From Mytilus edulis (taxonomy: Eukaryota; Mollusca; Bivalvia; Mytilida; Mytilidae), in NCBI RefSeq assembly GCF_963676685.1, contig NC_092346.1:29773133-29837132 (forward strand): 64,000 bases of DNA, given 5' to 3'. Both the position numbers and the translations under genes were made by a program. The notes beneath the pieces were generated by a model that saw only the letters and a program-made list of their open reading frames with translations, searched no databases and was not told the DNA's origin. This document shows positions 1 through 12,284 of this stretch, in pieces; position 1 is the stretch's first letter; each line of letters starts with the position of its first letter.

Positions 1-267
1 CCGAGTTGCATTGCATAACTCTCCGGGTCTTTTTGTTTTGCTTTATATTTGGCTTACATTTTATTTATATTCAACGTATTGGTGTACTAGAGTGATTATG
101 AAGCACAGATATAGTGTGGGGAAAGTAACGACTATTTCATTCTTTTGTCACAATGTATTGTAATATTCCATAGTCATTTTCCTGTTACTTTCAGGGGTCT
201 CTCACACAAAAATTGTAAACAACTACCAGTATTTTATAATCATTTGTCTGTTTTCGTAGAACACAGT

Positions 268-362
268 CACTAGAGGTAAAGGGGGAGGGTTGTCTTGAGA
301 TCTCATAAACATGTTTAACCCCGCCGCAATTTTACGCCTGTCCCAAGTCAGGAGCCTCTGAT
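268..362. repeat. Dispersed repeat fragment
   Basis: The block holding CATGTTTAACCCCGCCGCA recurs, diverged, at about 11189-11225, 12352-12390 and 48180-48235. It is a fragment of a dispersed family also embedded in the inverted-repeat elements at 11.1-13.6 kb. No gene is visible in positions 1-780. Confidence 0.6.
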
Positions 363-509
363 TATATAGTAACCCCTCCCCGACAACCACACCACTACAC
401 ACGATCGAACGATCAAAAGACGTAAATATACACCAAAAGTTAACCATTGACGAAGTTCAGATTGCGGACAGCGCATGGTCGTGAACTTGTCAACTGTTTT
501 TGGTGATAT

Positions 510-785
510 CCATTAGACGTGACTATTTACTTATTTATCCCATCATTTTGCTATTGTTCTATGACAATTTTTGTATCCTTGTCTTTCATTTCTGCTAATG
601 TGCTTCGTCTATATGTCTTATTGTGTTTCTTATACATATGACGTGGCTCTGTACTTGTACACTCCGTCATTACGTTAGTGTGCTATATAGCAAATTTTTG
701 TATTATTTTCTTTCAATTTTGCTAATGTGCTATGTCTATATGCCTTTTTGTGTTTCTTTGACACATATGCCCTGGCTTCGTTCCT
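510..785. repeat. Degenerate ~100-130-bp tandem repeats
   Basis: Phrases such as CATATGACGTGGCTCTGTACTT, gctatgtctatatgcc and tgtgtttctt recur two to three times here and again at 1955-2190. The second block carries on after the 787-1950 element, so that element appears to have split one array. No coding potential is seen. Confidence 0.55.
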
Positions 786-786
786 A

Positions 787-1950
787 GGCAACAACCATTT
801 TCTTATATGGGAGGGGGGGGGCCTGGTATTTTTTTGAAAAAATATTTTGATGGCCTAGCTGAAAGAAAAAAAAATGTTTTGCATTGTAGCTGAAAAAAAA
901 ATTATGGTGTCACCTGCATGAAAAAAAAAGGTGCACTGCTGAATTTGAGAATAGTAAAAATAACAACAGTTGAGATGTTTCACAGCAAATTATAACATCT
1001 GTCCAGTCTACAGATTACGCTAAGATTGCCATTTATACCTTATTACTTTTTGTATTTTCCTGTAATAGTGTTTGATCCAGAAATATTTAAAAGCATTCCA
1101 AGTCTCCTGCATGTATGCTACTATATTAAGACATACTTAAAACTGCAACTATTATAAACATGAAATGGTCCTTTTATAACAGGGATAGATATGGTATGAT
1201 AAGCAGTCTTTTAAAGGCCCTGATTGTGTATGACACAGACTTGAATGCCGGTAGTATTTTCCTTTGTATCATTCTGTAACATTCTTTATACCTCTTTTTT
1301 TAATGGAATGTCAATTATCATCGTTGGAAACAGTGGATGTTTATAATTTGGAGCTACTCACTCTTTGCCATTACATATGACAATGGTGGCCACTTCAATT
1401 GCAGTATTAAAATTCGAGGAATGTGGTTCCTGTAAGACGGACTTAGAGAATATCATAATGTAGAAAGTGGGCTAAAAAAACAGAGACAACAGCCAATGCC
1501 AGGATAAAGACAGAGCTATGCACTTTACATTTTACATCAATTTAAACAAGAATGTGTCCAAAGTAAACGGATGCCCCACTCGCACTTTCATTTTCCATGT
1601 TCAATGGACCATGAAATTGGATAAAAAATATAATTAGGCATTAAAATTTGAAAGATAATATCATAAAGAACATGTGTACTAAGTTTCAAGTTGATTGGAC
1701 TTCAACTTCATCAAAAACTACCTCGACCAAACACTTTAATCTGAAGCGGGACAGACGGACGAACGAACAGACGAACGAACGGATGAACATACCAGAAAAC
1801 ATAATGCCCCTCTACTATCGTAGGTGAGACATACAGATTGAAATGAATTTTATGTAAATTTTATGGTTTTGAGAAGAAAAAAAATGTGTTTCTGTTCCCC
1901 CCCCCCCCCCCCCCCCCACACACACCCCAGATAAGAAAATGGTTGTTGCC
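787..1950. mobile_element. DNA-transposon-like element with GGCAACAACC inverted ends
   Basis: The left end reads GGCAACAACCATTTTCTTAT and the right end is its exact reverse complement for 20 bp (1931-1950). Both ends run inward into a homopolymer G/C tract (809-820; 1899-1917). No transposase ORF is present, so it is non-autonomous. The same tandem-repeat family flanks both sides. Another dispersed repeat (1548-1826) sits inside it. Confidence 0.65.
1548..1826 (-). repeat. Dispersed Helitron-like repeat, inverted copy of 28361-28632
   Basis: Reading the minus strand, this block has a hairpin end (CCTACGATAGTAGAGGGGCAT), a degenerate CGTCC/CGTTC microsatellite and the phrase AACTTAGTACACATGTT. 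All of these occur in the same order on the plus strand at 28361-28632. A short terminal hairpin next to a tetranucleotide tract resembles Helentron-derived elements. That class assignment is inferred. Confidence 0.55.
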
Positions 1951-1954
1951 TTAT

Positions 1955-2190
1955 ATATACATCCAATCATTGTATATGTGTTACTGTTCTATGATAACGT
2001 TTATATTTTTTCCTTAATATTTGGTATTGTGTTTTGTCTATATATGTGTTTTGTGTTTCTATATACATATGACGTGGCTCTGTACTTATACATCCCATTA
2101 TTGTGCTATTATACATTTTTGTAACCAGGTCTCTAATTTTTGCTTATGTGCTCTGTCTATTATGGCATCTTTGTGCTTCTGTGTTCCATA
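1955..2190. repeat. Continuation of the ~100-bp tandem repeat block
   Basis: This repeats the motifs of 510-785 (CATATGACGTGGCTCTGTACTT, gttctatga, ttgtgctatta). The short plus-strand open frames across it are by-products of the repeat. The stretch 2190-3450 holds only dispersed-repeat debris, for example a fragment near 3060-3200, and no gene that I can support. Confidence 0.5.
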
Positions 2191-3545
2191 TTTTTTTATC
2201 TTTTTTTTACATTGACTGAGATTATAACACAATGATGACTGCTGTTCCCCTATTTTTGACATTTTTACCTATTATGTCTTTGTTTTGTTCACACATCGTT
2301 GTCAACATGATGGTATTGGATGCGACTGTCATACAAGTGAGATGATCTGCTAGCTACTTATAAAATCAGGATTAATCGTACCAAGTCAAGAATATGACAG
2401 TTAAACATTCGTTTGACGAGTTTGAGCTTGGGAGTTTTTGCCATTTGAAAACGGACTTTCCGTTATTGTATTTTAATTTAAGTTCAGTATTTATGTGATT
2501 TTTACTTTTTTATTACTTGTTGGTCACGTACAAACAGGCCTCACAAGTCCTGAAAAAAGGTCGTCAGACGTCAGTGCAATCTTGGACTTGTTTGTTCAGT
2601 GAGATTTTAATGTGTAAATAGCCAATGCATAAAAAATACCAACAAGGCAAATAAACGATAAGAACCAGTCAAAATTCTCTGCAACATTGTGGAAAAATAT
2701 AAATAATATATTATCGATCTACTTGTGTATATCTGGGATGCTGATCGTGTACTGGACTGTTTAAAGGGAAGCAACTCTGGTACCACAGTTTAAAAGAAGA
2801 ATCGGAAATGCGGTTTGGTAGCCAGAATCATTCGGGCTCTTTATATAAAACAAGAAACTGTTCAGCGACATCCCAGTACCGATCAATGAAACCAGAAAAT
2901 CAACAGCCTTTTTAATGCTAATCAATAAACGTTAAACATTAACAAAAGGCAGCAACCTACGACAACCCCTGAGCAACAGGTTCCCGACTTGATAGATGCC
3001 ACATGTGGAGCAGGTTCTGCTTACCCTTCCGTAGCACCTGAGATCACCCCTATTTATTGGTGGGGCTCGTGTTGCTTATTCTTGAGTTTTCTTTGTTATG
3101 TCATGTGAACTATTGTTTGTCTGTTTGTGTTTTTCATTTTTAGACATGGCGTTGTCAGTTTATTTTCGATTTACGAGTTGACTGTGACTCTGGTATCTTT
3201 TGTCACTCTTTTTGGAATAGACATACAAAAATGTTGTAGAGATTAACATATTTGTGAGAGCGTATCTGTCCTTATTCCATATAGGATATTTGTATAAAAG
3301 CACAATAACTGATCAGATCGGCAAGAAGCTCACACACAAAAAGAAAAAAAACCAAACACGATGAAACGTGATACGAATATACTCTACTAAATGATAGCTC
3401 AAAGCTCACTTATAAATAATAAATAAACTACGGTCTTTAAAACTAAATGTCATTTATTTTGGGTAGTCAATAAAAACATAAAATAGAAATAAAATAGAAA
3501 TAAAAATAACATATATAACATTAATAACAACAGTTCATCAACACA

Positions 3546-6500
3546 CTAATCTTTGCTTTTCTTTTGCCCTTTGATACACGACAAGGATCGAAAGAATCCA
3601 CTGATTCTTGCAGCAAATGTGGTTTTCTTTCCGGCATTTTTGGGGTCCATTTCAATGGCTTTTGCATCTTTTTCGGGATTTTCTTTCTCTTCATTCTTTT
3701 CAGTACTTTCACAGATGATTGTCTCTTTCTCTGTTTTGTTTTTTGTGACATAATTTTGTGTCTCCCAATCAACATCGATAGTTTGATCCTTTTTCTCCAT
3801 TTCGTCTTCGTCATTCTCTGTATCTCCATTTGTTTTCACTGTTTCTAAATCATTTTGTTTTTCCTGAACAACATCACTATCTTGGAGTTGTTTTTTCTTT
3901 TCGTCCCTCAGTAATCTCTCTCTTTCGATCTTCTTCATTTCTGTAAACATAAACATAGATGCAGAAATTCAATGTTTTATATAAAAAGATTTAAACTTAG
4001 TGCAATCTGGTTTATTTTTGGCAGTGCTGATCAAAAATATTTGCGTCATACTTCTTTTAGCCTAAGCTTTTTACTTTCTTTTAAATGAAAATATCGAACT
4101 ATACCAACTAAATTGCAAACTGTAAACAGAGGCGGATTTGAGGGGGAGAGGTGGGCACGGTACCCGGAACCCCTTTTTTCTAGGAAAAATTTCGTTGGTT
4201 ATATAGGTAATCCAAGAAGCATTACCGGAGCTGCCCCCCCCCCCCCCTTTTATGCAGTCAGTGGCCATGGCGCCCACTAATGAAAATTTCTAACCATGGT
4301 ATTAGACAAACTTTTCATAAACATGAACATGGAACTCGGATTAAACCAATTAATTTCTTAAAATTAGATAATAGAAATATGAAATATGATAATTGAATAA
4401 GAGATTTGTTCATGTCTCTTATTGATTTTTGGTTGACGTAAGAAAAGACTATATTATCGTCTACCATGCATGTCTACGGCAACCACCAGATAATAAAGTC
4501 TACCATGTCTACGGCAACCAATAAAATTCGTTAAGTCAGGAGAAAACTGAAGGAAGTTTGCAAATTTAAGAAATAGATACCTTTTTCTAACATCCTTTGT
4601 GCTTTTTCACCCATCTTTTTCATCTGTTTTCTTTTTTTCTCTTCCTTCTTCCATTTTGACTTATCATCTTTTGAGTATTTTTTAGTACTCTTTTCGATTG
4701 CTTTGTATTCTGTTTTCACAATCGTTTCCTCTTCTTTAACTTTTTTCTGTCTTATCTTTTCTTCTTTCTCAAGTCCTTTTTTAATTTTCTTTACGTCCTT
4801 TTTCGTTTCTTTGTCATCACCTATTCCACTTAGTACAGAAATCTGGACTGAATCCTATAATAGTTATATAACATCTTAAAAATAAACACAACACGCAAAG
4901 GTAACACTGGTGTTAAAATGGTGCAAAAATTCGGCTTACTTACTATTTAAAGATACAATGTATATTTCAAAATATGGTTGAAAACGAAGAGCTTATTTAT
5001 TAACCAAAAGACAAAAAAGCTGTTTTTAATTTGAAACAATCTGTTGATTTAATCAAGATTTATACACATACATACATAAGATTCAAATGAAACTTTGAAA
5101 ATAACATGCATGGTTTTCATCAGAACTATCAGAAAACCACTAGCATATGAACACAATTAAATCAATCTTTTGACACAGTAGAACATCTTAAACTTTCACA
5201 ATTTAGAAAACGATAGATTAGGTACGTCCATTTATTGTCTTTCTGTTTGACTAACGCCAAATCAATGGGGTAGAAGCAGGGATGGGGTCGATTACTTTAA
5301 AATGTAATCGATTACATTACAATTACTTTGCTAATAAAATGTAATCGATTACATTACAATTACACCCTATTTCATATGTAATTGATTACATTAGATTACT
5401 TTTCTTTATTGTAATCATGATTACTTTAGATTACTTATGATTACATTGTATATTGCTATATCAAAGTTTTTTTATAACTTTTTATCTGCTTATTTTGGTG
5501 ATTTTTTTTAAAAGCCTTAATTTATTCATCTTTTAAAAGAATTTATAGACAAGACAGTTACATACATTGTAACATATGTAATTTGATAAAATAGCTATAG
5601 ACAAGTGTCCTTTCTCTATGTAAAAGATGTAACTTTATTTTTAACTACAAATTGTAACCAACTGCCTAATTAACAAAAAAACTGAAAATAAGGAAAAATT
5701 AATTAAGTATAGTTTTATTGTCTGTTGGGACATAATTGACACATCCATTAATGTTTTTACAGGTGTTAATCACTACTTCTATTTTTTTAAACAAACAATG
5801 GGTGGGCTTGGGTATTAAAATTTTATTGTCTTAATAACGATATAAATAAAGTTAAAAGTGGTTGATTGTCATTATTTGTTTGAAATTTTTTAATACTTGA
5901 TCTAATTGAAATTAATAGAATTATTGTCAGGTGAAAACACAAAACAGTTTTGTAACTTAAGAAATATTATACATTTCTCTTTATATTAAGCAACAGTTTA
6001 TTGTATTGATGAAACTTCTGATGTCACCTATTGTTTACTATGCATATTGTTTGCAATATTTATGCCATATGTATACACTGTACATGTACAAAATGCACTT
6101 GTTTATACTGGTGAGCCTTAAGGCTAATAAAGTTAATAAAGAATTAAAATAAGAAAGCACATATTATACACAAATTTATGGAAAATAAAATTCATTCAAT
6201 TTTGTCAATAAATGAAACCTGGTTTTAACTTCCATTTTGAATTAAGTGGGCTTATATATTTATGCTGACCATCAAAGTCAAATAGGAACTAAATGTTTTC
6301 TGCATTTGAATTTCAATGTATTTATGTAAAAATATTGGGTTAACTAATATGAAATTGGAGTTAATATCAGAAGTTTTCAATCAAGGAAAACAAATGCTTT
6401 CAAAGAATATTCTTGTATCATAAGAGCTCAATTTCACAAAGAAATATTGGACAGTAAATTTCTTTTTGTAAACTGTTAAAACAAAATAAAACACTTGGTT

Positions 6501-7987
6501 ATACAAATTTGTTATATAGATGATCACGTTAAACAAGGTCCCATCATTGTGAGTACTAGTTTCATGATTTTTCATTCAAGCTTTACATTTTCTTATTTTC
6601 ATCTTGTCTATCAAAAACTATTTTCATATTTATACAAGATTTGTAATCATCAAGTAATCTTATGAATGTAATCTTAAAGTAATCTAAAAGTAATCATGAT
6701 TACACCTGTTTTTTGCCATGTAATCGATTACATTACGATTACTTGTAATCAGAAATGGCATGATTACTGATTACATAGGATTACACTGCAAAATGTAATC
6801 GATTACAGATGATTACGATTACTGATTACGATTACCCCATGCCTGGGTAGAAGATGCCCTTGCAACTTTCAAGCTACTTTTTGTTTGTATCGGGAAAAAA
6901 GAGTATAAGGTCTTGCTGTCAGATGTGACATTGTCTCATTGCCTTAATCTCACCCTGTGAATATGAAGAACAGCAATGAAAGTCCTGTTCCACTAAGAAT
7001 ATAATATTGCATTGGTATCATCGTTTACATAAACCTCACACTAATGCCCCCTAATTTTCCCTTGTTTACATGTCCGACGGCATTCTTCAGTGGGTTCTCT
7101 CCAATTCTCTGCTCGTGTATCTTTGTTATTTTCATTTCTAGAAAGAACAGAAGAAAACTCCATTACTTGCTTTTCATCGGGCCTTTAAATTTATGAGTCC
7201 AATGTAGCATTTATTTACACCAACTGACTTTAAAATTAAAATATAAACTTTCATCTGACAAGTTAGGATACCATTACCATATCTCTTGATTCTCATTCAG
7301 AGCTGTAATTCTCATTGAAGAAAAAAAAATTTTTTTAAATATATACAGCAACAAAAAACGTAGCATAGTGAAAAACTCAAAGAAAAAATACCCCGTGATT
7401 TTTCTGTAGATATATCCACACCTATTTCCGGCTTGATTTCTTCCTTTTCCTCATCCTTTTCTTTTTTCTTCTCATCCTTATCCTCATCTTTTTCTGTGTT
7501 CTTTTCTCCCTTATTTTCTTTTTCTGTTGAAATAAACGAAATAAATATTCAAATGAGGAAAATCAGATATTTTATACATTTTGAATGATAATCAGTTCTA
7601 AAATTTTACAACAATGGTCCATGAATCTGTTCTCAGTAGATTGAAGCAGAATCAATTGAACCGTTCAAATTTTACTCTTGTTCGATGACCGAAAACAAAT
7701 TTACTCGCGAATTTGAGCGACACATATTGTATATGACCATTGTCTGTCATTGAATTCCGTATGCTGACCTCTATATGTCTGAAGACTCGCCCTCTCTCTC
7801 TCTCAATCTCTCTCTATTGCATAAATAGTGACTTACTTAGTTCCATTTTCCAAACTAGCATCTTTGCCTCAGAGGCCTTTTTGTGTAGTATGTCCTCAAG
7901 CGAACATTCAAATTCTGCTGTACTCAAAATGGCCTCACAAAACTCGGACACGGTAAAATGATCCCTTTCCTCTTGTTGGGTGGACAT
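3546..7987 (-). CDS. EK1: Glu/Lys-rich protein of unknown family, paralogue 1
   Basis: I do not recognise this family. Five coding exons join at 7837-7987, 7392-7523, 7070-7137, 4581-4854 and 3546-3940 (1020 nt, 339 residues). Intron phases are 1,1,0,1 and every junction is GT-AG. The start is the first ATG after the acceptor at 8000 and is shared with EK2 (MST..EE..HF). Residues 1-50 form the most ordered part (AILSTAEFECSLEDIL). Residues 52-209 are charged and probably coiled coil or disordered. The C-terminus keeps a basic amphipathic block, RISGFFRSLSCIKGQKK, almost unchanged in EK2. An untranslated exon 1 ends at a GTGAGT donor at 8504. A poly(A) signal (AATAAA on the minus strand) lies at 3453-3458. 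A hAT-like element sits in the third coding intron. Function is unknown; intracellular location is inferred from the lack of a signal peptide. Confidence 0.75.
4125..4275. mobile_element. Degenerate GGCGGAT...-type MITE
   Basis: It starts with AGGCGGATTTGAGGGGG and ends in a poly-C tract followed by GCAGTCAGTGGCC. This resembles the better preserved copy at 27150-27308 (CAGTGGCGGATCCAG ends). It lies in the last intron of EK1. Confidence 0.4.
5277..6845. mobile_element. hAT-like non-autonomous transposon with perfect 8-bp TSD
   Basis: The element is 1569 bp. The left end is CAGGGATGGGGT and the right end ACCCCATGCCTG, matching at 11 of 12 positions as inverted repeats. The perfect 8-bp direct repeat GGTAGAAG flanks it (5269-5276 and 6846-6853). 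A CAGNG start with an 8-bp duplication is the hAT signature. Both subterminal regions are packed with TAATCGATTACATTAC/GTAATC motifs, probably transposase-binding repeats. No transposase reading frame is seen. It lies in the EK1 intron between 4855 and 7069; the matching EK2 intron (17018-17410) lacks it. Confidence 0.88.
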
Positions 7988-8504
7988 TGCAATTCTCAAC
8001 CTATGAATTATTGAACCAACTATTAGTTAAAATGTATCATGAAGTTTTTTTGTATCACCGCTCCCCCCTTTCCCTACCGCCACCCCCCCCCCCTTTTTCC
8101 ATTTATTTAAATTTAGAAATTTGCTGAATCATGCAATCAAATATGGTTTCACTGCAAAGAATTTTGTAGTTCTCCATGAAAACATTGATGTACATTTAAG
8201 AGAATTTTTTTTAGGTATACATGTTTTAATTAGTGCATCGCTAATCCAATCATGATGGAAATTAAATTGCATTCATCACAGTATTCGCTTTTGTTGTTCA
8301 GTTGGTGTTTTTTTTTTGTCTTTTCTGTGTTTCTTCTCAAGTTATTTTGTTTATACAACCATTGTTCCTGTAATTAGGCTATTGTTTTAAATACCTTTTG
8401 CTTAATACACATTTTCATGAAGTTTTAGTTTGATGGTTGTTTGTTTTTTTAATAAACTGATTGAAAAGTACATTACTTGATAAAAGTGAAATAACTTTAC
8501 TCAC

Positions 8505-8700
8505 CAGACTTGTCTTTCAATTTTTCTTATCCTCAAAAAGCTGAAAAGAATAAAATTTCTAGACTTTGGAAACTTATTCCGCTGCAGCGTTTTGCCGATA
8601 CTTCGACAATAACGTTGGCATTGGGGATATTTATGACGTCGAAGTATGGTAACAGCGCTGCCACAGTTTTTCTCATGATTATTGTTGTTAAAGAAGTTTT
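8505..8700 (-). promoter_or_regulatory. EK1 untranslated exon 1 and promoter
   Basis: On the minus strand the donor CTG|GTGAGT ends exon 1 at 8505. Upstream lie blocks shared with EK2: TACTTCG..GTCATAAA (8623-8645, TATA-like) and AACGTYGGCATTGG (8609-8625). The conservation extends about 150 bp upstream of the donor. The transcription start cannot be placed exactly. Confidence 0.55.
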
Positions 8701-9139
8701 AAAATAACAAGTTTTTCGTAATATTAGTATATATCAAAAGACGATTAATAAAGGAACAATAAAGCAAATAAAATATATAGGTCAATTTGTTTGTTTTCGA
8801 GATAATAGTCATTGAAATTTTGGCGGGAAAATGTTCTCTCTTGATTTTTCATACTCTATTATTGACAAGTTCAAGTTCTCAAAAACTATTTAAACATAAA
8901 AAGGATTTAATAAGACTTTTAAAACAGTTTGCTTATAATTATACATTTAAAAGATTTATAAAATAAAAAGTGGGATGAATGAGCAAAAATTTTAAAGGCA
9001 TTCAAATGAATAAAACCAGAGTTTTCCGAAAATCTGACAAAAATCCCAAACCATGACAAGCGAACATCACTAACTACCCTTTATTGTGTGATACGCCAAA
9101 TAAGTTGCAACCAGTTTTAGATTGTTCCTGTCGGTTGTA

Positions 9140-9717
9140 AAGGAGTAGGTCCAGTAAGACCCCTTTTTGGCCCCAAAATATGGCAGTTTTACAAAATTGT
9201 TAAAATGTAAACTTTTAGATATTTATTGTACAGTAGAATGGTCCTGCTACACAAATATGGGCTGTTTTTGACAATGCAATACACATTATTATAGGTACTA
9301 GCACCATTAAGTCAGGCTAAATTACAGAAACCTTCACAATTCTAGCATTTTTGTTAAATTTTAGGCGGTTTTCGTGTGAAACGAAAGTGGCCGCATTCGT
9401 GTTCATCCTTAATATTAAAATGTAAATTGTATTTTATGATTATACATAACATATATAAAGATTGAGGATGAACACGGATGCGGCCACTTTCATTTTTGAC
9501 GAAAACCATCTGAAAAATGACATTGTTCGGCATATTTTGTAGATTTTTCATATTTGAGCTTGAATCGGGTCGTTTTTAATGACAAAATTAGTTAAAATCT
9601 TTCACATAAACTAATTGATTCAAATGAAATAGTGTTTAAAAAGTGGTCAAAATCCTTCGTAAGATAAACCTGAAATTTGAGGACAAAATCGGTCCTTACC
9701 GAACCTAGCTACTCCTT
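9140..9717. mobile_element. MITE with AAGGAGTAG inverted ends and TA target site
   Basis: The ends AAGGAGTAGGT and AGCTACTCCTT are inverted repeats flanked by TA (9138-9139; 9718-9719). A second, inner inverted repeat pairs 9361-9412 with 9464-9515 around CGGCCACTTTC. No protein is encoded. A Tc1/mariner-like origin is inferred from the TA flanks. Confidence 0.65.
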
Positions 9718-9764
9718 TATTGAAAATAAAATTGAGAATGGAATCTGTTAAAGAGACAACAACC

Positions 9765-10100
9765 CGACCATATATTAGTTCATAAAGTGTTCAAGTGTTT
9801 GTCAATAGGTTATTCACTGTGTTTATCAATAAGTTATTCACGGTGTTTTACAAAAAGTTATTCACTGTGTTTATAAATAAGTTGTTTACTGTGTTTGTTA
9901 AAAAAGTTGTTCTTAGTGTTTGTCATTGGAAACAGTGCAGCCTGCAGTTTTCTTAGATTTATTGTTATCTCCCTTTTCTGTGTTACGACGGCTATAAGTT
10001 GCAATGTGTTCGTCAATAAATTACTTGGTGTTACTATATCATTTGAACAGTAATAAGTTGTTAGCAGTGTGTGTGAATAATTCAATACTAAAATTTGTTC
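9765..10100. repeat. ~36-bp tandem repeat upstream of EK1
   Basis: Units of the form GTGTTTGTCAATAAGTTATTC recur about eight times with growing divergence. A similar GTGTTTGTTAGTTTATTG array lies at the same relative place upstream of EK2 (20119-20895). The array therefore seems to belong to the segment that was duplicated with the gene. Confidence 0.6.
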
Positions 10101-10580
10101 AAAGTGTTTGTCATTTAGTTGTTACCAGCTTTTAAAGGAATCCCCCATTTATCATAGTTTCTTCAAAAGACTAAATTGTTTGTTGTTGATAAAACACACT
10201 TTTCGAAAGGAATAACTTCTATAAGGGATCAGTAGACGATTTCACCGGGTCATTTAGCTGATTTGTAGGTATCACTTTTCGGAACATTTCTGCTGTTTCA
10301 AGTTTTTCTCTGTCAATTACAGTTGTAGACCATGTTCTTGACATAAAAAAAATATGAATGCTGTATCGACGCCGCAAAATACTGATATTTTATTAACACA
10401 GGAAGTGTGGACACAGATCAATGTGGATAATACTCGTTTGGTTTGATTCCTGATACTTTAGTTCTTTTATGCTGAATTTTGCAAGATAAGTATTGGTACA
10501 AGTATCAATACAGATAAAACAGATATTATCGGCTATATGTGGTCCCTTTTTTTACAGAATTTGCAGGTGTTTTATTGAAT

Positions 10581-10804
10581 GAGGCCCCTCATGGGGGGTC
10601 CTAGTAATCACATAATCACCATTTTTTTGCCAATATAATCACATAATCATTAAATATTTGCTTATCTTTAGTAATCAAATAATCATAAACTAAAAATACA
10701 GTCCTAGGTAATCAAATAATCATGAAATATTTGGCTTAATAATCAAATAATCATTAAAAAAACGGCCAAGTAATCACATAATCAAAAACCCCATGAGGGC
10801 CCTC
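10581..10804. mobile_element. 224-bp MITE with GAGGSCCCTCATGGGG ends
   Basis: The left end GAGGCCCCTCATGGGG and right end CCCCATGAGGGCCCTC are inverted repeats with one mismatch. TTGAAT (up to TTGAATGA if two bases are shared with the end) flanks both sides: 10575-10580 and 10805-10810. The interior is a chain of AATCAAATAATCAT-like units. The 6-8-bp duplication could fit a hAT-like origin. Confidence 0.7.
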
Positions 10805-11124
10805 TTGAATGAATTAAATAGTTTACTAAGTACTTGAGAGATTCACATTAAGCCATTATGGTGCTCACAACCTTTGGTGCAATTGTATTTGCTTTGATTT
10901 GAATTTCTCTCTCATTTGGTTCTATGTTTAACTGTTTTAATTGGTCATAGCCATTTTCGATTTCATAGATTAGATGTTAGCACCAAATACTCGAAATTAG
11001 ACGAGGTGATTGCAGTGATACAACTCTCCAAAAGAGGCATAACTACTGGGATAGTGGTGTAACAGTACAATATAAGAACAAACTATAAAAATCAGCTATA
11101 CAAATGGAAATACGAGCTTCTCGT

Positions 11125-12274
11125 AAATATACGTTGATAGTGGTTCTTCCAATGGATAGAAACGAGTGCCTGTAGTTGAGATCTCAAAAACATGTTTAAC
11201 CCCGCCGCATTTTTGCGCATGTCCAAAGTCATTGTAAGTCTTGTATGATTTGCAATTTTAGTTTCTTGTCTATATTTCGGAGTATGCGGTCAATTATCAT
11301 TGAACTAGTATATTTTTTTATTTGGGACCAGCTGAGCATGCCGACGGCTGTTGGCGTTTCTCGTTGCATTGAAGACACGTTGATAGTTTCCAGCTGTTGT
11401 CTGCTCTTTGGTCGGGTTTTTGTATCTTTGACACATTCCTCATTTCCATTCTCAATTTTATGTCCCTGTCGCAAATGCATAATAGATATAGGAAGATGTG
11501 GTATGAGTGCAACTCTACATCCAATTAACCATTTATAAAAGTAAACCTTTATAGGTCAAGGTATGGCCTTCAACACGGAGCCTTGGGTAACACCGAACAG
11601 CAAGCTATAAAGGGCCTAAAATATTACCAGTGTAAAACCATTCAAACGGGAAAACCAACGGTCTAATAAAAACGAGAAACGAGAAACACTTATAAACCAC
11701 ATAAACAGACGACAACTACTGAAGATCAGTTTCCTGATTTAGGACATGCAGGTGCAACAATTGCAGCGGGATAAGACGTTGTAATGGTGCAAACACTTCT
11801 CTCTACTGAAGTATAACATCACACCATAACCGGTAAATGAAAATAATTTTGTTGTTAAGTTGTATAATTTACCGTATAGGTTTACCAAGAAATTTGTTTC
11901 AATGATCGGTATTTTGGATGGTTTATTTCTACCACAATTTAAATAATTTACTTGAGAGAGCATCTTCCTTTATCTTTTATTTGTGTATTTTATATGTTTA
12001 TCTGTATTGGGTCTTCAGTGCTGATTTCAAAGAAGTTTCAAAGAAGAAGCTATTTGTATGCATTTTACACTGTGATTTCGTTGCTGGATTTGTAAAAACA
12101 TTTATTCAATCACCACAATTAGATATTGTCCAGCAAGTGTCTTATTTTTTTCCGTTTTAATCTTCAGGTGTATCTGTGTTTTGTCAATGTTCATTGACTA
12201 GACAAAACATGTGGTTGAGATCACAGGCATTTGTTTCTATCCATTGGAAGAACCACTATCAACGTATATTTATA
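11125..12274. mobile_element. 1.15-kb inverted-repeat element, copy 1, with 10-bp flanking repeat
   Basis: The ends are inverted over about 55 bp (AATATACGTTGATAGTGG at the left, its complement at 12250-12270). The direct repeat AGCTTCTCGT flanks it (11115-11124 and 12275-12284). A 9-10-bp duplication with long inverted ends suggests a Mutator-like (MULE) non-autonomous element. The interior carries the dispersed phrases GGAGCCTTGG and GCAAGCTATAAAGGGCC. No transposase is seen. Confidence 0.65.
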
Positions 12275-12284
12275 AGCTTCTCGT

